DNA from: an uncultured Myxococcales bacterium
GTDB lineage: Bacteria; Myxococcota_A; UBA9042; CAIXZC01
Direction: 5' to 3'
NCBI GenBank assembly: GCA_903895725.1
Contig: CAITUV010000005.1
Coordinates: 62,001 to 126,000 of the forward strand
DNA: 64,000 nucleotides
In this document: one piece after another, positions 1 to 7,940 of the stretch
How positions within the stretch are numbered: position 1 is the first letter of the stretch
Layout of the letters: each line of letters begins with the position of its first letter
Made by a program: the position numbers and the translations under genes
The notes under the pieces: model-generated
What the model was told of the DNA's origin: nothing
Databases searched by the model: none
The model's input: the letters and a program-made list of their open reading frames with translations, nothing else

Positions 1-2612
1 TCCGAGGACACCTCGACCCGGTACTTGGCCGGATCCTTGGTGCACAACGTCATCCACCCTACATCGACGAACTCCTGCAGATAGCCGCGTCCTTCCTCCT
101 GGCCGTCGATCTTGCCCGGACCGGTGTACCATTTGCCGGCGGACAGATACCCGGTCAGGCAGGTCCCGTCGGCCCGCACCATCACATCCGGCTCGCACTT
201 GAAGTTCGAGCAGAAGTAGCTCCCGCTGCACGAGGCGCATGTCTTGCCGCAACCGTCGTCTCCGCACTCCTTGCCTGCGCAGGAGGGGACGGTCACGTTG
301 CCGTCGTTGCAGTCTCCCTGGCCTCCGGCCGTGTAGGGGAAGGCCGGCGCACACAGGCACTTGGACGGCTGGGCATCGTCACCGAACCCGTCCCCGTCGA
401 GATCCTTGAAGTACGCCTTGCAGCCCGGGATTTCCGGGGGGTCCGTCACGTCGTCGCAGTCGTTGTCCACGCCGTCGCACTTCTCGTTGGCACCAGGCTT
501 GATCGCAGCGGAAGCATCGTTGCAGTCGAGGTTGTTGGTGACAGAATAGTCGTCCTGGGCCAGGCATAGACACTGCGGTACCGTCTTCTTGTCTCCATAG
601 CCGTCGCCGTCGGAGTCCTTGTAGAGAACGAGGCATCCCGGCAAGCCGGGCGGGTCGGTCTTGCCGTCGCAGTTGTCGTCCTTCCCATTGCACTGCTCCG
701 TGCCTCCGGGCAAGACGACCGGGTCGGCATCGTCGCAGTCCGAGTGGTCCAGGGTCGGGAACGCAGGCTCGGGCTTGCAGAGGCACTTCCCGGGCGAGTC
801 AAGACTGCCGAACCCGTCCCCGTCGCCGTCCGGGTAGTACAGGATGCATCCCGAGGCCCCTTCCGGATCCAGGTTCCCATTGCAGTCGTCGTCGATTCCG
901 TTGCAGATCTCGAGCGCTCCGGGATGCACGTGGATCTGTTGATCGTTGCAGTCCCCGGTCTCCTGCGAGTACCCCGCGGTCAGCGGGCAGGCGCAAGCCG
1001 TCTGGCTCGATCCGTATCCGTCCAGGTCCGAGTCCACGAACAGGACCTGGCAACCCTGGGCATCGACCTCGTCGACGGTGCCGTCGCAGTCGTTGTCCTT
1101 GCCGTCGCATGTTTCGGCAGCGCCCCCGGCCACCCCCGGATCCTGGTCATCGCAGTCACCGGCGAGGAGGGCCGAGTAAGGCGGTTGCGGTTGGCACAGG
1201 CACTGGAACTTCGATGCCAGGCCCACGCCGTCAGAGTCCTCGTCCGCGTAGAACGTCGTGCAGTCCGCCGGGCTCTCCTCGTCGATGGAGCCGTCGCAGT
1301 CGTCGTCGGCGGCATTGCAAAGCTCGTTGGAGGCAGGGGAGATCGCCGGATCGTCCGGAGCGCAGTCTCCCGCCTGCGCAACATATCCCGTACTTCCGGC
1401 GCACAGGCACTCCGCATCTCCCGCCCCGAACCCATCCTCATCCGTGTCGGCGTAGAGGCTCATGCATCCGGTCGTGCCCGCCTCGTCGACGGTGCCGTCG
1501 CAGTCGTCGTCCGAGGTATTGCACAGCTCTTCGGCTCCCGGGTACGAAGCCGGGTTCCCGTCGTCACAGTCGCCAGCAATCAGGGTCCCCTGCTCCGGGA
1601 CATCGCAATAGCAGCCCAGGACGTCCTTGCCGAACCCGTCCTGGTCCAGGTCCGTGAGGTACTCGGTGCACCCGTTGGCCCCACCTTCGTCCACCGTCCC
1701 GTCGCAGTCGTCGTCGACGTCGTTGCATGTCTCGGCCTGAGCCTGCGGGGCGTCGCACTCGGCCGGCTGGCCGGGCTCCATGCACTGGCGCTTGCCCGGG
1801 CAGGTTCCCAACTCGTTCGCCACGCTGCATGTCGACCATGCTCCTGCAGTTACCGCTGCCTGTGCGCAGGTGCATGCTTCCTCGGGACGGCAAAGTGATT
1901 TCGTCTCGCTTCCCACGCCCGTCTCCAGGCACGAGTAGCCTGACGGGCACGTCTCGTCCCCCTCGCACTGCGTGGCGCAAGTCCCTGCTCCGGCCTCAGG
2001 GCCCGGCTCTCCCGGCCCTTCTCCGGGGTCCAGCTCTCCCGCAATACCTCCAGGCACGCAGTAGCTCTCCCCCATCCCTCCCGGAGCCAGGCAATCCTCG
2101 TTCACGTTGCAGGGCCAGCAGAGCCGACCGTGCGGCCAGATGCACACGAACAACACGTCGGGTTGGGTCTGGACCTGGGTGCACAACCATCCCGTCGGGC
2201 ATTCCTCCACACAGGGAATGGCGCACACCTTCCCATCGGGTCCAGCCACGCAGAACCCGGACTCGCAGTCTGAGTTGCCCTGGCAGGAATCGAAGACGAC
2301 ATCCGGGACGGCATCGCCAGGAGCATCCCCTCCGCTGCCGTCGGTTTCGGGCGCTGTCGCATCCTCTTCGTCCGGAACCTGGACATTATCCCACGCCCCG
2401 TCCGGAGCGGGAATCAGGTCGGTACCGGCATCCGAGTGTCCATCCGGGAGCAGCAGCTCACCGCCTCCCTGTCCGGCTCCGTCGGCAGCATCCCCGGCGA
2501 GGCCATCCTCGAGCGTGTCCTTGCTCGTAGCTGCCCCGCCACATCCGCTCGACAGGACGGTCGCAGCGGTCAGAAGACTCCCCATCACCGCACAGACCAG
2601 GAGATTGCGCAT
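1..2612 (-). CDS. MopE-type Cys-rich lipoprotein, C-terminus outside window
   Basis: The frame stays open to the window edge, so only about 870 N-terminal residues are visible. The ATG at 2612 follows a good GGAGG site. Residues 1-24 form a lipoprotein signal ending SSGC (Cys24), followed by an Asp/Gly-rich linker to about residue 110. A Cys-rich module at about 114-254 (SGFCV, then ECPTGWLC) recurs in three other lipoproteins of this window. From about 300 to 720 there are seven MopE-type motifs such as CNDVDDDCDG and CDGKDNDCDG, spaced by about 60-residue segments with Asp-rich DxDxDGxG loops that could bind calcium. A CGDDGCG motif follows near 786. Known family members are exported, and MopE motifs are linked to metal binding. 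A surface structural or adhesive role is inference. Confidence 0.88.
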   Translation of the reverse strand, partial: MRNLLVCAVMGSLLTAATVLSSGCGGAATSKDTLEDGLAGDAADGAGQGGGELLLPDGHSDAGTDLIPAPDGAWDNVQVPDEEDATAPETDGSGGDAPGDAVPDVVFDSCQGNSDCESGFCVAGPDGKVCAIPCVEECPTGWLCTQVQTQPDVLFVCIWPHGRLCWPCNVNEDCLAPGGMGESYCVPGGIAGELDPGEGPGEPGPEAGAGTCATQCEGDETCPSGYSCLETGVGSETKSLCRPEEACTCAQAAVTAGAWSTCSVANELGTCPGKRQCMEPGQPAECDAPQAQAETCNDVDDDCDGTVDEGGANGCTEYLTDLDQDGFGKDVLGCYCDVPEQGTLIAGDCDDGNPASYPGAEELCNTSDDDCDGTVDEAGTTGCMSLYADTDEDGFGAGDAECLCAGSTGYVAQAGDCAPDDPAISPASNELCNAADDDCDGSIDEESPADCTTFYADEDSDGVGLASKFQCLCQPQPPYSALLAGDCDDQDPGVAGGAAETCDGKDNDCDGTVDEVDAQGCQVLFVDSDLDGYGSSQTACACPLTAGYSQETGDCNDQQIHVHPGALEICNGIDDDCNGNLDPEGASGCILYYPDGDGDGFGSLDSPGKCLCKPEPAFPTLDHSDCDDADPVVLPGGTEQCNGKDDNCDGKTDPPGLPGCLVLYKDSDGDGYGDKKTVPQCLCLAQDDYSVTNNLDCNDASAAIKPGANEKCDGVDNDCDDVTDPPEIPGCKAYFKDLDGDGFGDDAQPSKCLCAPAFPYTAGGQGDCNDGNVTVPSCAGKECGDDGCGKTCASCSGSYFCSNFKCEPDVMVRADGTCLTGYLSAGKWYTGPGKIDGQEEGRGYLQEFVDVGWMTLCTKDPAKYRVEVSS

Positions 2613-2636
2613 CGTATGCCTCCACCCGGAGGCCTC

Positions 2637-2665
2637 AGTCTACCACGCTCGCACATCCGCGCAAA
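2637..2665 (-). promoter_or_regulatory. Putative sigma70 promoter for the lipoprotein gene starting at 2612
   Basis: On the minus strand TTTGCG (2660-2665) and TAGACT (2637-2642) are separated by 17 bp. The -10 box lies about 25 nt before the start codon. The -35 match is moderate. Confidence 0.45.
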
Positions 2666-2672
2666 CAGTGCC

Positions 2673-2706
2673 GGGATGATGGCACATCGGCCGAGTTATG
2701 ACGCCT
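2673..2706 (-). repeat. 34-nt dispersed intergenic element, copy 1
   Basis: This stretch matches 54820-54853 at 29 of 34 positions by direct comparison. Both copies lie in the same orientation upstream of a minus-strand gene encoding one of the four related Cys-rich lipoproteins. Here it sits immediately upstream of the putative -35 box. It could be a regulator-binding site or a small mobile or palindromic repeat. Confidence 0.6.
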
Positions 2707-2738
2707 GAAGCCACCCGTTCGGCCTGCAGCCCGGGGGG

Positions 2739-3671
2739 TCAGCGCTTCACGGCCTGCACGAATGCACCGCTCGTCGTGAGGTCGTCCGGCGGGATGTTGC
2801 GAAACCGGGGGGCCAGATCGTCCCGGGAGTAGCGGGAGGGGGAGAGCTGTCTGTCGTCCTGGACGACCTCGAACCCGGCTCGCAGGATCGCCTCCAGGTG
2901 CTGTGAGTGGGTGAGGCGGTTGAGCAGATAGGGACGCCGCCCCTTGATCAGGGTCCACAGGAGATCGCCGTAGCGCCAATGCCCGTTCCACTCGGTAGCC
3001 GTTCCATGGCATCGGAAGTCGATCTGGTGGGACATGTAGCCGCCTCTCCGGAGCCATGAATGCATCGCCGCCTGGGTCGAGGGCAGGTCGTTGACGTGCT
3101 CCAGCACCGCCTGCGAGTATATCATGTCGACGCTCTCGGGCTCGAGCACCCTGCTGTCGTGCCAGGGGACGCGGTATCGGATGAGCGAGCCCGGGGCATC
3201 GGGTGCGGACACGGAGGTGCGGATCTTCTCCAGTCGGGTCGGTGCCAGCGCAGCCTCGAGGTGCTCGTCCGGGAACAGGTCGGTCGGAAACCGGTAGTCG
3301 TCGAGCTTCGGCTTGGTGTGGGGGAATTCGTCGTCTCCCGGGATCTCGGCCCTTGAGCGGAAGAGGCCAATCAGCTCCTCCAGGATCCGGGCGTTTTCCC
3401 GCGCGGATGCGTGCCGGACGACATCGAACGCAACGTACTGTCTGCACCCGGATACCAGGCCGGCCAGGCCGATTCCGAGGGAGTCGCCCGGCCCCAGCTC
3501 GGCAATGGTCCCGGGATGGGGAACCAGTCCGTTGCGGGCTGCCTTGACGATGTGCCGAAGCCAGACCGAGTAGCAGTATCGGGCCGAGTTCGTTCCCCCG
3601 GTTCCCCGGGAGCGCAGGTGGTGGACCCCGGGGAGGAACGTCGCGATTCCGTAAGCCAGTTGTCTCAGCAT
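2739..3671 (-). CDS. Class I SAM-dependent methyltransferase
   Basis: A 310-residue protein. Residues 56-65 (IAELGPGDSL) form the glycine-rich SAM-binding motif I, with an acidic residue at the end of the next strand (AFDV, about 83). SVDMIYSQAVLEHV at about 180-193 is the post-motif typical of Methyltransf_11-type enzymes. The substrate cannot be read from the sequence. The reading frame continues upstream, but the ATG at 3671 has GGAGG five bases before it, so it is preferred over the ATG at 3701. There is no signal peptide, so it is probably cytosolic. It lies about 100 nt downstream of a large lipoprotein gene on the same strand and may be co-transcribed with it. Confidence 0.85.
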   Translation of the reverse strand: MLRQLAYGIATFLPGVHHLRSRGTGGTNSARYCYSVWLRHIVKAARNGLVPHPGTIAELGPGDSLGIGLAGLVSGCRQYVAFDVVRHASARENARILEELIGLFRSRAEIPGDDEFPHTKPKLDDYRFPTDLFPDEHLEAALAPTRLEKIRTSVSAPDAPGSLIRYRVPWHDSRVLEPESVDMIYSQAVLEHVNDLPSTQAAMHSWLRRGGYMSHQIDFRCHGTATEWNGHWRYGDLLWTLIKGRRPYLLNRLTHSQHLEAILRAGFEVVQDDRQLSPSRYSRDDLAPRFRNIPPDDLTTSGAFVQAVKR

Positions 3672-3772
3672 CGAAGCCTCCGACCGCCGGTAGTCTATCA
3701 TCGGTCGGGGCAAGCGCAAGGGGCGGCTTGGGAGCCGACGGGCCCTGGACCGTCCGGAGTCTCGTCCCCCGG

Positions 3773-6694
3773 CTACAGGTGGATGTCCATCTCGTAGGCC
3801 AGGCACTGCCCCGTCTGCCTCACCCCCACATACAGGGTACCCGAGTCGTTGAACCCGGAGCACTTGGGACCGAACTGGATCATGAGCGGCATTCCGAGGA
3901 GGCCCCCCGCCAGGCACTTGAACCCGGAAACGGGCCCGGAAACCCCCGGAATCTCGACATCCAGGCTCTCCTTCTCGAAGCACATGCTTCCGTTGATGAG
4001 CGTGAACTCCTCGGGCGTGGTCTGGTCGAGGCACACATAGACCACGTAGACTTCGAAGCTCTGCGGCAGGCCGAACTCCACCTGGACGAACGGCTCCATG
4101 AAGGCCCACGGCACGTCCGAGGCACCGACCGAATACCAGTCCTCGTCCGAAGGTTCCAGCGCGGCCCCGACGTGCAGCGAGGAGTCGGAGTCTTTGTCCG
4201 TGAAATCGCCGAGGTGGAAGGCCGCCTGGGGGGTGTTGTTCGGCTCGTACGGATCGATGCCGACACATCCGCACTTGCCGGCAGCGGTGCACAGCAGGCC
4301 CGGCTCACACTGGCCGCAATCCAGGCTGTTGCCGCATCCATCGAGAGCGGTACCGCAGCTTCTGCCCTGCTGCATGCAGCTTTGTGGCGTGCACCCGACG
4401 ACCGAGTACAGGGTCCCCACCGCCTTGCGGTCCGGATCCCCGGCATACTGCTGCTTTGCCGCAGTGCAGTCCGGGGCCGAGGCGGCCAGGGCAAAGACGG
4501 AGTGCATGCCGGCCTTCTCGGGAGCCACGATCGTCCCGGTCTTGCTGCCTGAGCTGACCTCGGGGCAGGCGGCCGGGACTCCGGCGTCGACACAGAGCTG
4601 TGCCTCCTCGTCCACGCCGAGCACGACTTGTCGCTTGCAGGCCGGGCAGTCGTCCGGGTTACCCAGCTCCCAGTCGATTGCCAGCGGCACGGCCTTTCCT
4701 GCCGGGGCTGAACCCACGGGACCCGAGCCTGCAACGTCGGTGCCCGTGACCTCGAAGATGCCCTCCTCGCAGGGGCTGACGCATTGGCCCTGGGAAGTGC
4801 AGACGGTCCCCTCCTCGCAGTCCCCGCAATGGACGATCCCGCCGCAGCCGTCTCCCCAATTCCCGCACCCCTTGCCCATCGCGAAGCAGCCGGCAGCCGG
4901 GAGGCAGGTTCCTTCCACGGTCACGGTGCCGATGGGGACCCCGGCTTTCTGCCAGACGTCGGCCTCAAAAGCGGCCGAGGCCTCGGGGCAGCCTGGCTCC
5001 TGGAGCGTTGCGGCCAGCAGGACATGCTCTCCGGGAAGGTCCGGGGCGAGGATGAACGTGCCGACGCTCTTCGGGGACGACTGCGGACAGGTGGGCGTGG
5101 TCCCGAGGTCAAAGCATGCGGTCGCATTCTCCGGGAAGCCGAGCACGAGCTGCACCGGGCACCCGGGGCACTCGGTTCCCCCGCCGGTCGTGAAGGTCAG
5201 TGCGATCGGGACCGAGCTGCCCGGCAGTGTGCTGGCGGCCGTCTCCTGGCCTCCCACCTGGGCCTCCTCGACATGAAACAGCCCGTTCTGGCAATCGGGA
5301 GGACCGCAGATAGCGCCGAGGTGACAGACCTGACCCTCCGGACAGCCGCCGCAGCTCACGTGACCGCCGCAGCCGTCACTGACGAAGCCGCAGTCTGCAC
5401 CGAGCACCGGGCACGTTGCCGGCACGCAGCCCCCGACCACCGTCAGCGTGCCGATCGCCGACTTGGGGGTGGATTGCGCATACGCGGCCGTGGCCTGCGA
5501 GCAATCATCCTTGGCGGTGGCAACGAGGTTGACCGAGAAGGTCCCTCCAAAGACCGGCGCATCGAACTTGGCGCTGGCGAGCCCCGGTGCCGTGGAGGGA
5601 CAGGCCGGCGGGACTCCCGCGTCGATGCAGGCGGCTGGAGCGTCTCCGACGCCGAGCACGATCTGACGGGGCTCGCCTTCCAGGGACTCCTGGCTTCCGA
5701 ACAGGTAGGAAAACATCAGCTGGACCGGCTCGCCTGCCGCGACCTGGGCCGAGTTGGAGAACCCGTTGATGAACACGTCGTCGACTTCGAGAACGTCCAG
5801 GGCACACTCCGTTGCAGCGCCGCACTTCCCGTCGTTGCTGCACGACTGGCCCATGGTGCAGGCGCCGCACCAGGTCTTCCCCCCGCAGCCATCGTCGAGC
5901 AGCCCGCAGTCGGCATCGAGGTCCTTGCAGCTCTTCGGAGAACAGGGTGCCCCCACCATCAGCGAGCCCACGACTTGAGCGGTGGGCTGGGCGCCAGGCT
6001 CGTAGCCTCCAACTGCGCAGCCCGACTCAGGGGCCAGCTCCGCAACCAGCGGATACGTCCCGGGCTCCAGGGGGACCACCAGCACCCCCACGGCATGCCG
6101 CGGCGACATCCCCGGACAGGGCGCCAGAACGCCGGCAGGCAGGCACGCCGCAAATTCTCCCTCCACGCCCACGGAGAGCTCCCGCTCGCACCCCGGACAG
6201 TCGTCCGAGCTGGCCGCACTCCAGCCGATGACGAACGGAACCGGCGTTCCCGGCTGGACCGGCCCCACGGACGGCACGTCCAGCGCATTGAAGTTGCCTC
6301 CCAGCAGCAGCTCGGTCACCCGCAGCTGGTCTTGAGTACAGTCCGGAGTGGTCCCGCACTTGCCCTCTCCGGAGCAGAACGAGCCCTGGGGGCAGACTCC
6401 GCAGTGAAGGAGCTCGCCTTCCACGACCCAGGTGCCGCATTCGTATGCCCCGGCACCGCAACCGGCCGGGACGTCTCCGCGGCCAAAGTCGCCCAGCTCA
6501 TTCGGGGTGTGGGCATCGCCATTCGGTCCCCTGGTGTCGTCGATGTCGGCATGGTCGACGGTTTCGACGTCGGGCAGCGGTGGCCCGCTCCCGTCCTGTC
6601 GGGGGACCGTGGCGGGGTCGCCGCATCCGGGCTGCAGGCCGACAAGGAAGAGAGCAGCTCCGGCCAGAACGACACCTCTCCTCGTGCATCCCAT
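3773..6694 (-). CDS. Lipoprotein with four ~175-residue tandem repeats and a PPC-like C-terminal domain
   Basis: A 973-residue exported protein. The signal ends LQPGC (Cys24). A short Cys motif near residue 98 is followed from about 118 to 800 by four homologous units. Each has a beta-rich half with a conserved core (VLGV, then a Cys, then AGVPxxCP, a GTxTVxG strand) and a closing Cys knot of the form CGxxxDGCGGxxxCGxC. The last ~170 residues begin DPYEPNNT and contain SDEDWYSV, which resembles the bacterial pre-peptidase C-terminal (PPC) domain. GGAGG lies seven bases before the ATG. No catalytic motif is seen. An elongated surface or matrix protein is the most likely role. The beta-rich halves could be Ig-like domains, which I cannot confirm. 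Confidence 0.85.
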   Translation of the reverse strand: MGCTRRGVVLAGAALFLVGLQPGCGDPATVPRQDGSGPPLPDVETVDHADIDDTRGPNGDAHTPNELGDFGRGDVPAGCGAGAYECGTWVVEGELLHCGVCPQGSFCSGEGKCGTTPDCTQDQLRVTELLLGGNFNALDVPSVGPVQPGTPVPFVIGWSAASSDDCPGCERELSVGVEGEFAACLPAGVLAPCPGMSPRHAVGVLVVPLEPGTYPLVAELAPESGCAVGGYEPGAQPTAQVVGSLMVGAPCSPKSCKDLDADCGLLDDGCGGKTWCGACTMGQSCSNDGKCGAATECALDVLEVDDVFINGFSNSAQVAAGEPVQLMFSYLFGSQESLEGEPRQIVLGVGDAPAACIDAGVPPACPSTAPGLASAKFDAPVFGGTFSVNLVATAKDDCSQATAAYAQSTPKSAIGTLTVVGGCVPATCPVLGADCGFVSDGCGGHVSCGGCPEGQVCHLGAICGPPDCQNGLFHVEEAQVGGQETAASTLPGSSVPIALTFTTGGGTECPGCPVQLVLGFPENATACFDLGTTPTCPQSSPKSVGTFILAPDLPGEHVLLAATLQEPGCPEASAAFEADVWQKAGVPIGTVTVEGTCLPAAGCFAMGKGCGNWGDGCGGIVHCGDCEEGTVCTSQGQCVSPCEEGIFEVTGTDVAGSGPVGSAPAGKAVPLAIDWELGNPDDCPACKRQVVLGVDEEAQLCVDAGVPAACPEVSSGSKTGTIVAPEKAGMHSVFALAASAPDCTAAKQQYAGDPDRKAVGTLYSVVGCTPQSCMQQGRSCGTALDGCGNSLDCGQCEPGLLCTAAGKCGCVGIDPYEPNNTPQAAFHLGDFTDKDSDSSLHVGAALEPSDEDWYSVGASDVPWAFMEPFVQVEFGLPQSFEVYVVYVCLDQTTPEEFTLINGSMCFEKESLDVEIPGVSGPVSGFKCLAGGLLGMPLMIQFGPKCSGFNDSGTLYVGVRQTGQCLAYEMDIHL

Positions 6695-6837
6695 GGGCTT
6701 CCTCCGTACCCCGGCAGTGTACCACGCATTTAGGCCCGTGCCTCCCTGTTTCTGGAGGAAAGGGAGGTCGCTGCAGCGCCGCCTGCGGAGGCCGGTGGAC
6801 GCCGCTCCTGCCGGCTGTCGATTCGGGACCGGAGCGG

Positions 6838-7332
6838 CTATTTCCCCGGGCCCTGCCCCTCCCAGATTCGGTCCACAATCCCCTTTACCCCGGTCTTGTC
6901 CACATAGTCGATGGCCTGCCCGAGGAGCGGCACGAGGATCAGGGCTGCCACGGCGAGGAGGACCAGGATGAGGATGATCGCTACGACAAGGAGCTTCTTG
7001 TTCGCCAGCAACCGCGGTGCCAGACTGAACAGGTTGGAGTCGTCGTGGCGATGACGGCCGCTCCGGTACGCCGGCTCGTACGAGTCCCCATGGCTGCGAT
7101 CGTGCCCGCGGTCGTTGTATCCGCCGTACTGGTGGCCGTGCTCATGACCGTGCCCGCTGTCCTGTCGGTAGCTGCGGTCGTGCTCATGGTCGCTGTGCTT
7201 GTCATATCGGTGGCCGTGGTCATGACCGTAGTCGTTGTCGTGTCGGTGACCATGGTTGTCATCATGACCGTGCCGGTCATCGTGGTGCTTCCGGTGATGC
7301 GACCTTCCTTCGAACAGGTCTTCCAGATCCAT
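6838..7332 (-). CDS. His/Asp-rich protein with one C-terminal transmembrane helix
   Basis: A 164-residue protein. Residues 1-10 (MDLEDLFEGR) are followed by about 90 residues dominated by His, Asp, Gly and Tyr (HGHDDNHGHRHDNDYGHDHG type), then LANKKLL, a strong transmembrane helix at about 115-138, and a short amphipathic tail. Small proteins of this plan (a short N-terminal motif, a His-rich stretch, one membrane helix, a GQAxDxxxxxGxxG tail) occur in several bacterial phyla without known function. The His-rich part could bind Ni, Zn or Cu, which is inference. GGGAGG precedes the ATG. A 7-bp inverted repeat (7349-7355 with 7366-7372) lies in its leader. The antisense strand is also open but reads as low-complexity sequence. 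Confidence 0.7.
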   Translation of the reverse strand: MDLEDLFEGRSHHRKHHDDRHGHDDNHGHRHDNDYGHDHGHRYDKHSDHEHDRSYRQDSGHGHEHGHQYGGYNDRGHDRSHGDSYEPAYRSGRHRHDDSNLFSLAPRLLANKKLLVVAIILILVLLAVAALILVPLLGQAIDYVDKTGVKGIVDRIWEGQGPGK

Positions 7333-7940
7333 GTCGTGCCTCCCTTCCGCCGAGCCGGATTCCCAGCTCGGCAGCGGACAAAGGTGGTGTGGACCAGTCT
7401 GCCCGGCCCGGTGCCAGAGTCCCTTCTTGAAGCATGAGACGTGGGTCGTCCTAGATTCGGAGGCGTCGAGTCACGTCGAGACGAGGGACCGTATGCGGCA
7501 GGGGAAAAGCGGTCCGCCCATCCCATCGGGCGATGGAGCGGTCCGGCCCCGGCACGATCCAGGAGGGGGCCGCAAAGAGCGTCAGTTTCCGGGTGTGGTG
7601 CAGGCCCTGCCTGGACCGCTGAACGCAGGCTGACAGGGGGCTTGTACAGCATGCGGCGAGGTCCTGCCCTGTGGCGGAGGGCCGTTGCGTCCGGATGGAG
7701 CGGTCAGCGGAGTTGGCGTGTAGAGGGGGTTCTCCATCCGGTAGAGACGGATCGGAGCCGCAGACCGTGCCGTTGAGGATCTGGCAGATCTCGGCGTGGC
7801 CCGGTGCCGAGGCGGTCACAAGCGCCACGACGAGGAACCGGACGACGCTCTGGCGTGCGAGACGCAACCGTTACCTCTTTCCCTGGGAGATCATGGAACG
7901 CTCCATGGTTGTCAGTCAACGGTCTGTTGACCCCGAGTCC
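7333..7940. other. 608-nt gap between genes
   Basis: Apart from the leader of the His-rich gene and one doubtful short reading frame (7451-7867, minus), I see no recognisable gene, RNA or clear hairpin. The stretch just downstream of the stop codon at 7941 has no convincing terminator. Confidence 0.5.
7451..7867 (-). CDS. Doubtful small secreted protein or gene remnant
   Basis: The frame starts with TTG at 7867, preceded by AGAGGTAACGG. Residues 1-25 look like a Sec signal peptide with a good hydrophobic core (VVRFLVVALV) and an AxA-type site (GHAE), followed by about ten residues with two Cys. The remainder reads like non-coding GC-rich sequence without domain character. It may be the 5' remnant of a secreted-protein gene, or chance. 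It lies 73 nt downstream of a large lipoprotein gene on the same strand. Confidence 0.22.
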   Translation of the reverse strand: MRLARQSVVRFLVVALVTASAPGHAEICQILNGTVCGSDPSLPDGEPPLHANSADRSIRTQRPSATGQDLAACCTSPLSACVQRSRQGLHHTRKLTLFAAPSWIVPGPDRSIARWDGRTAFPLPHTVPRLDVTRRLRI

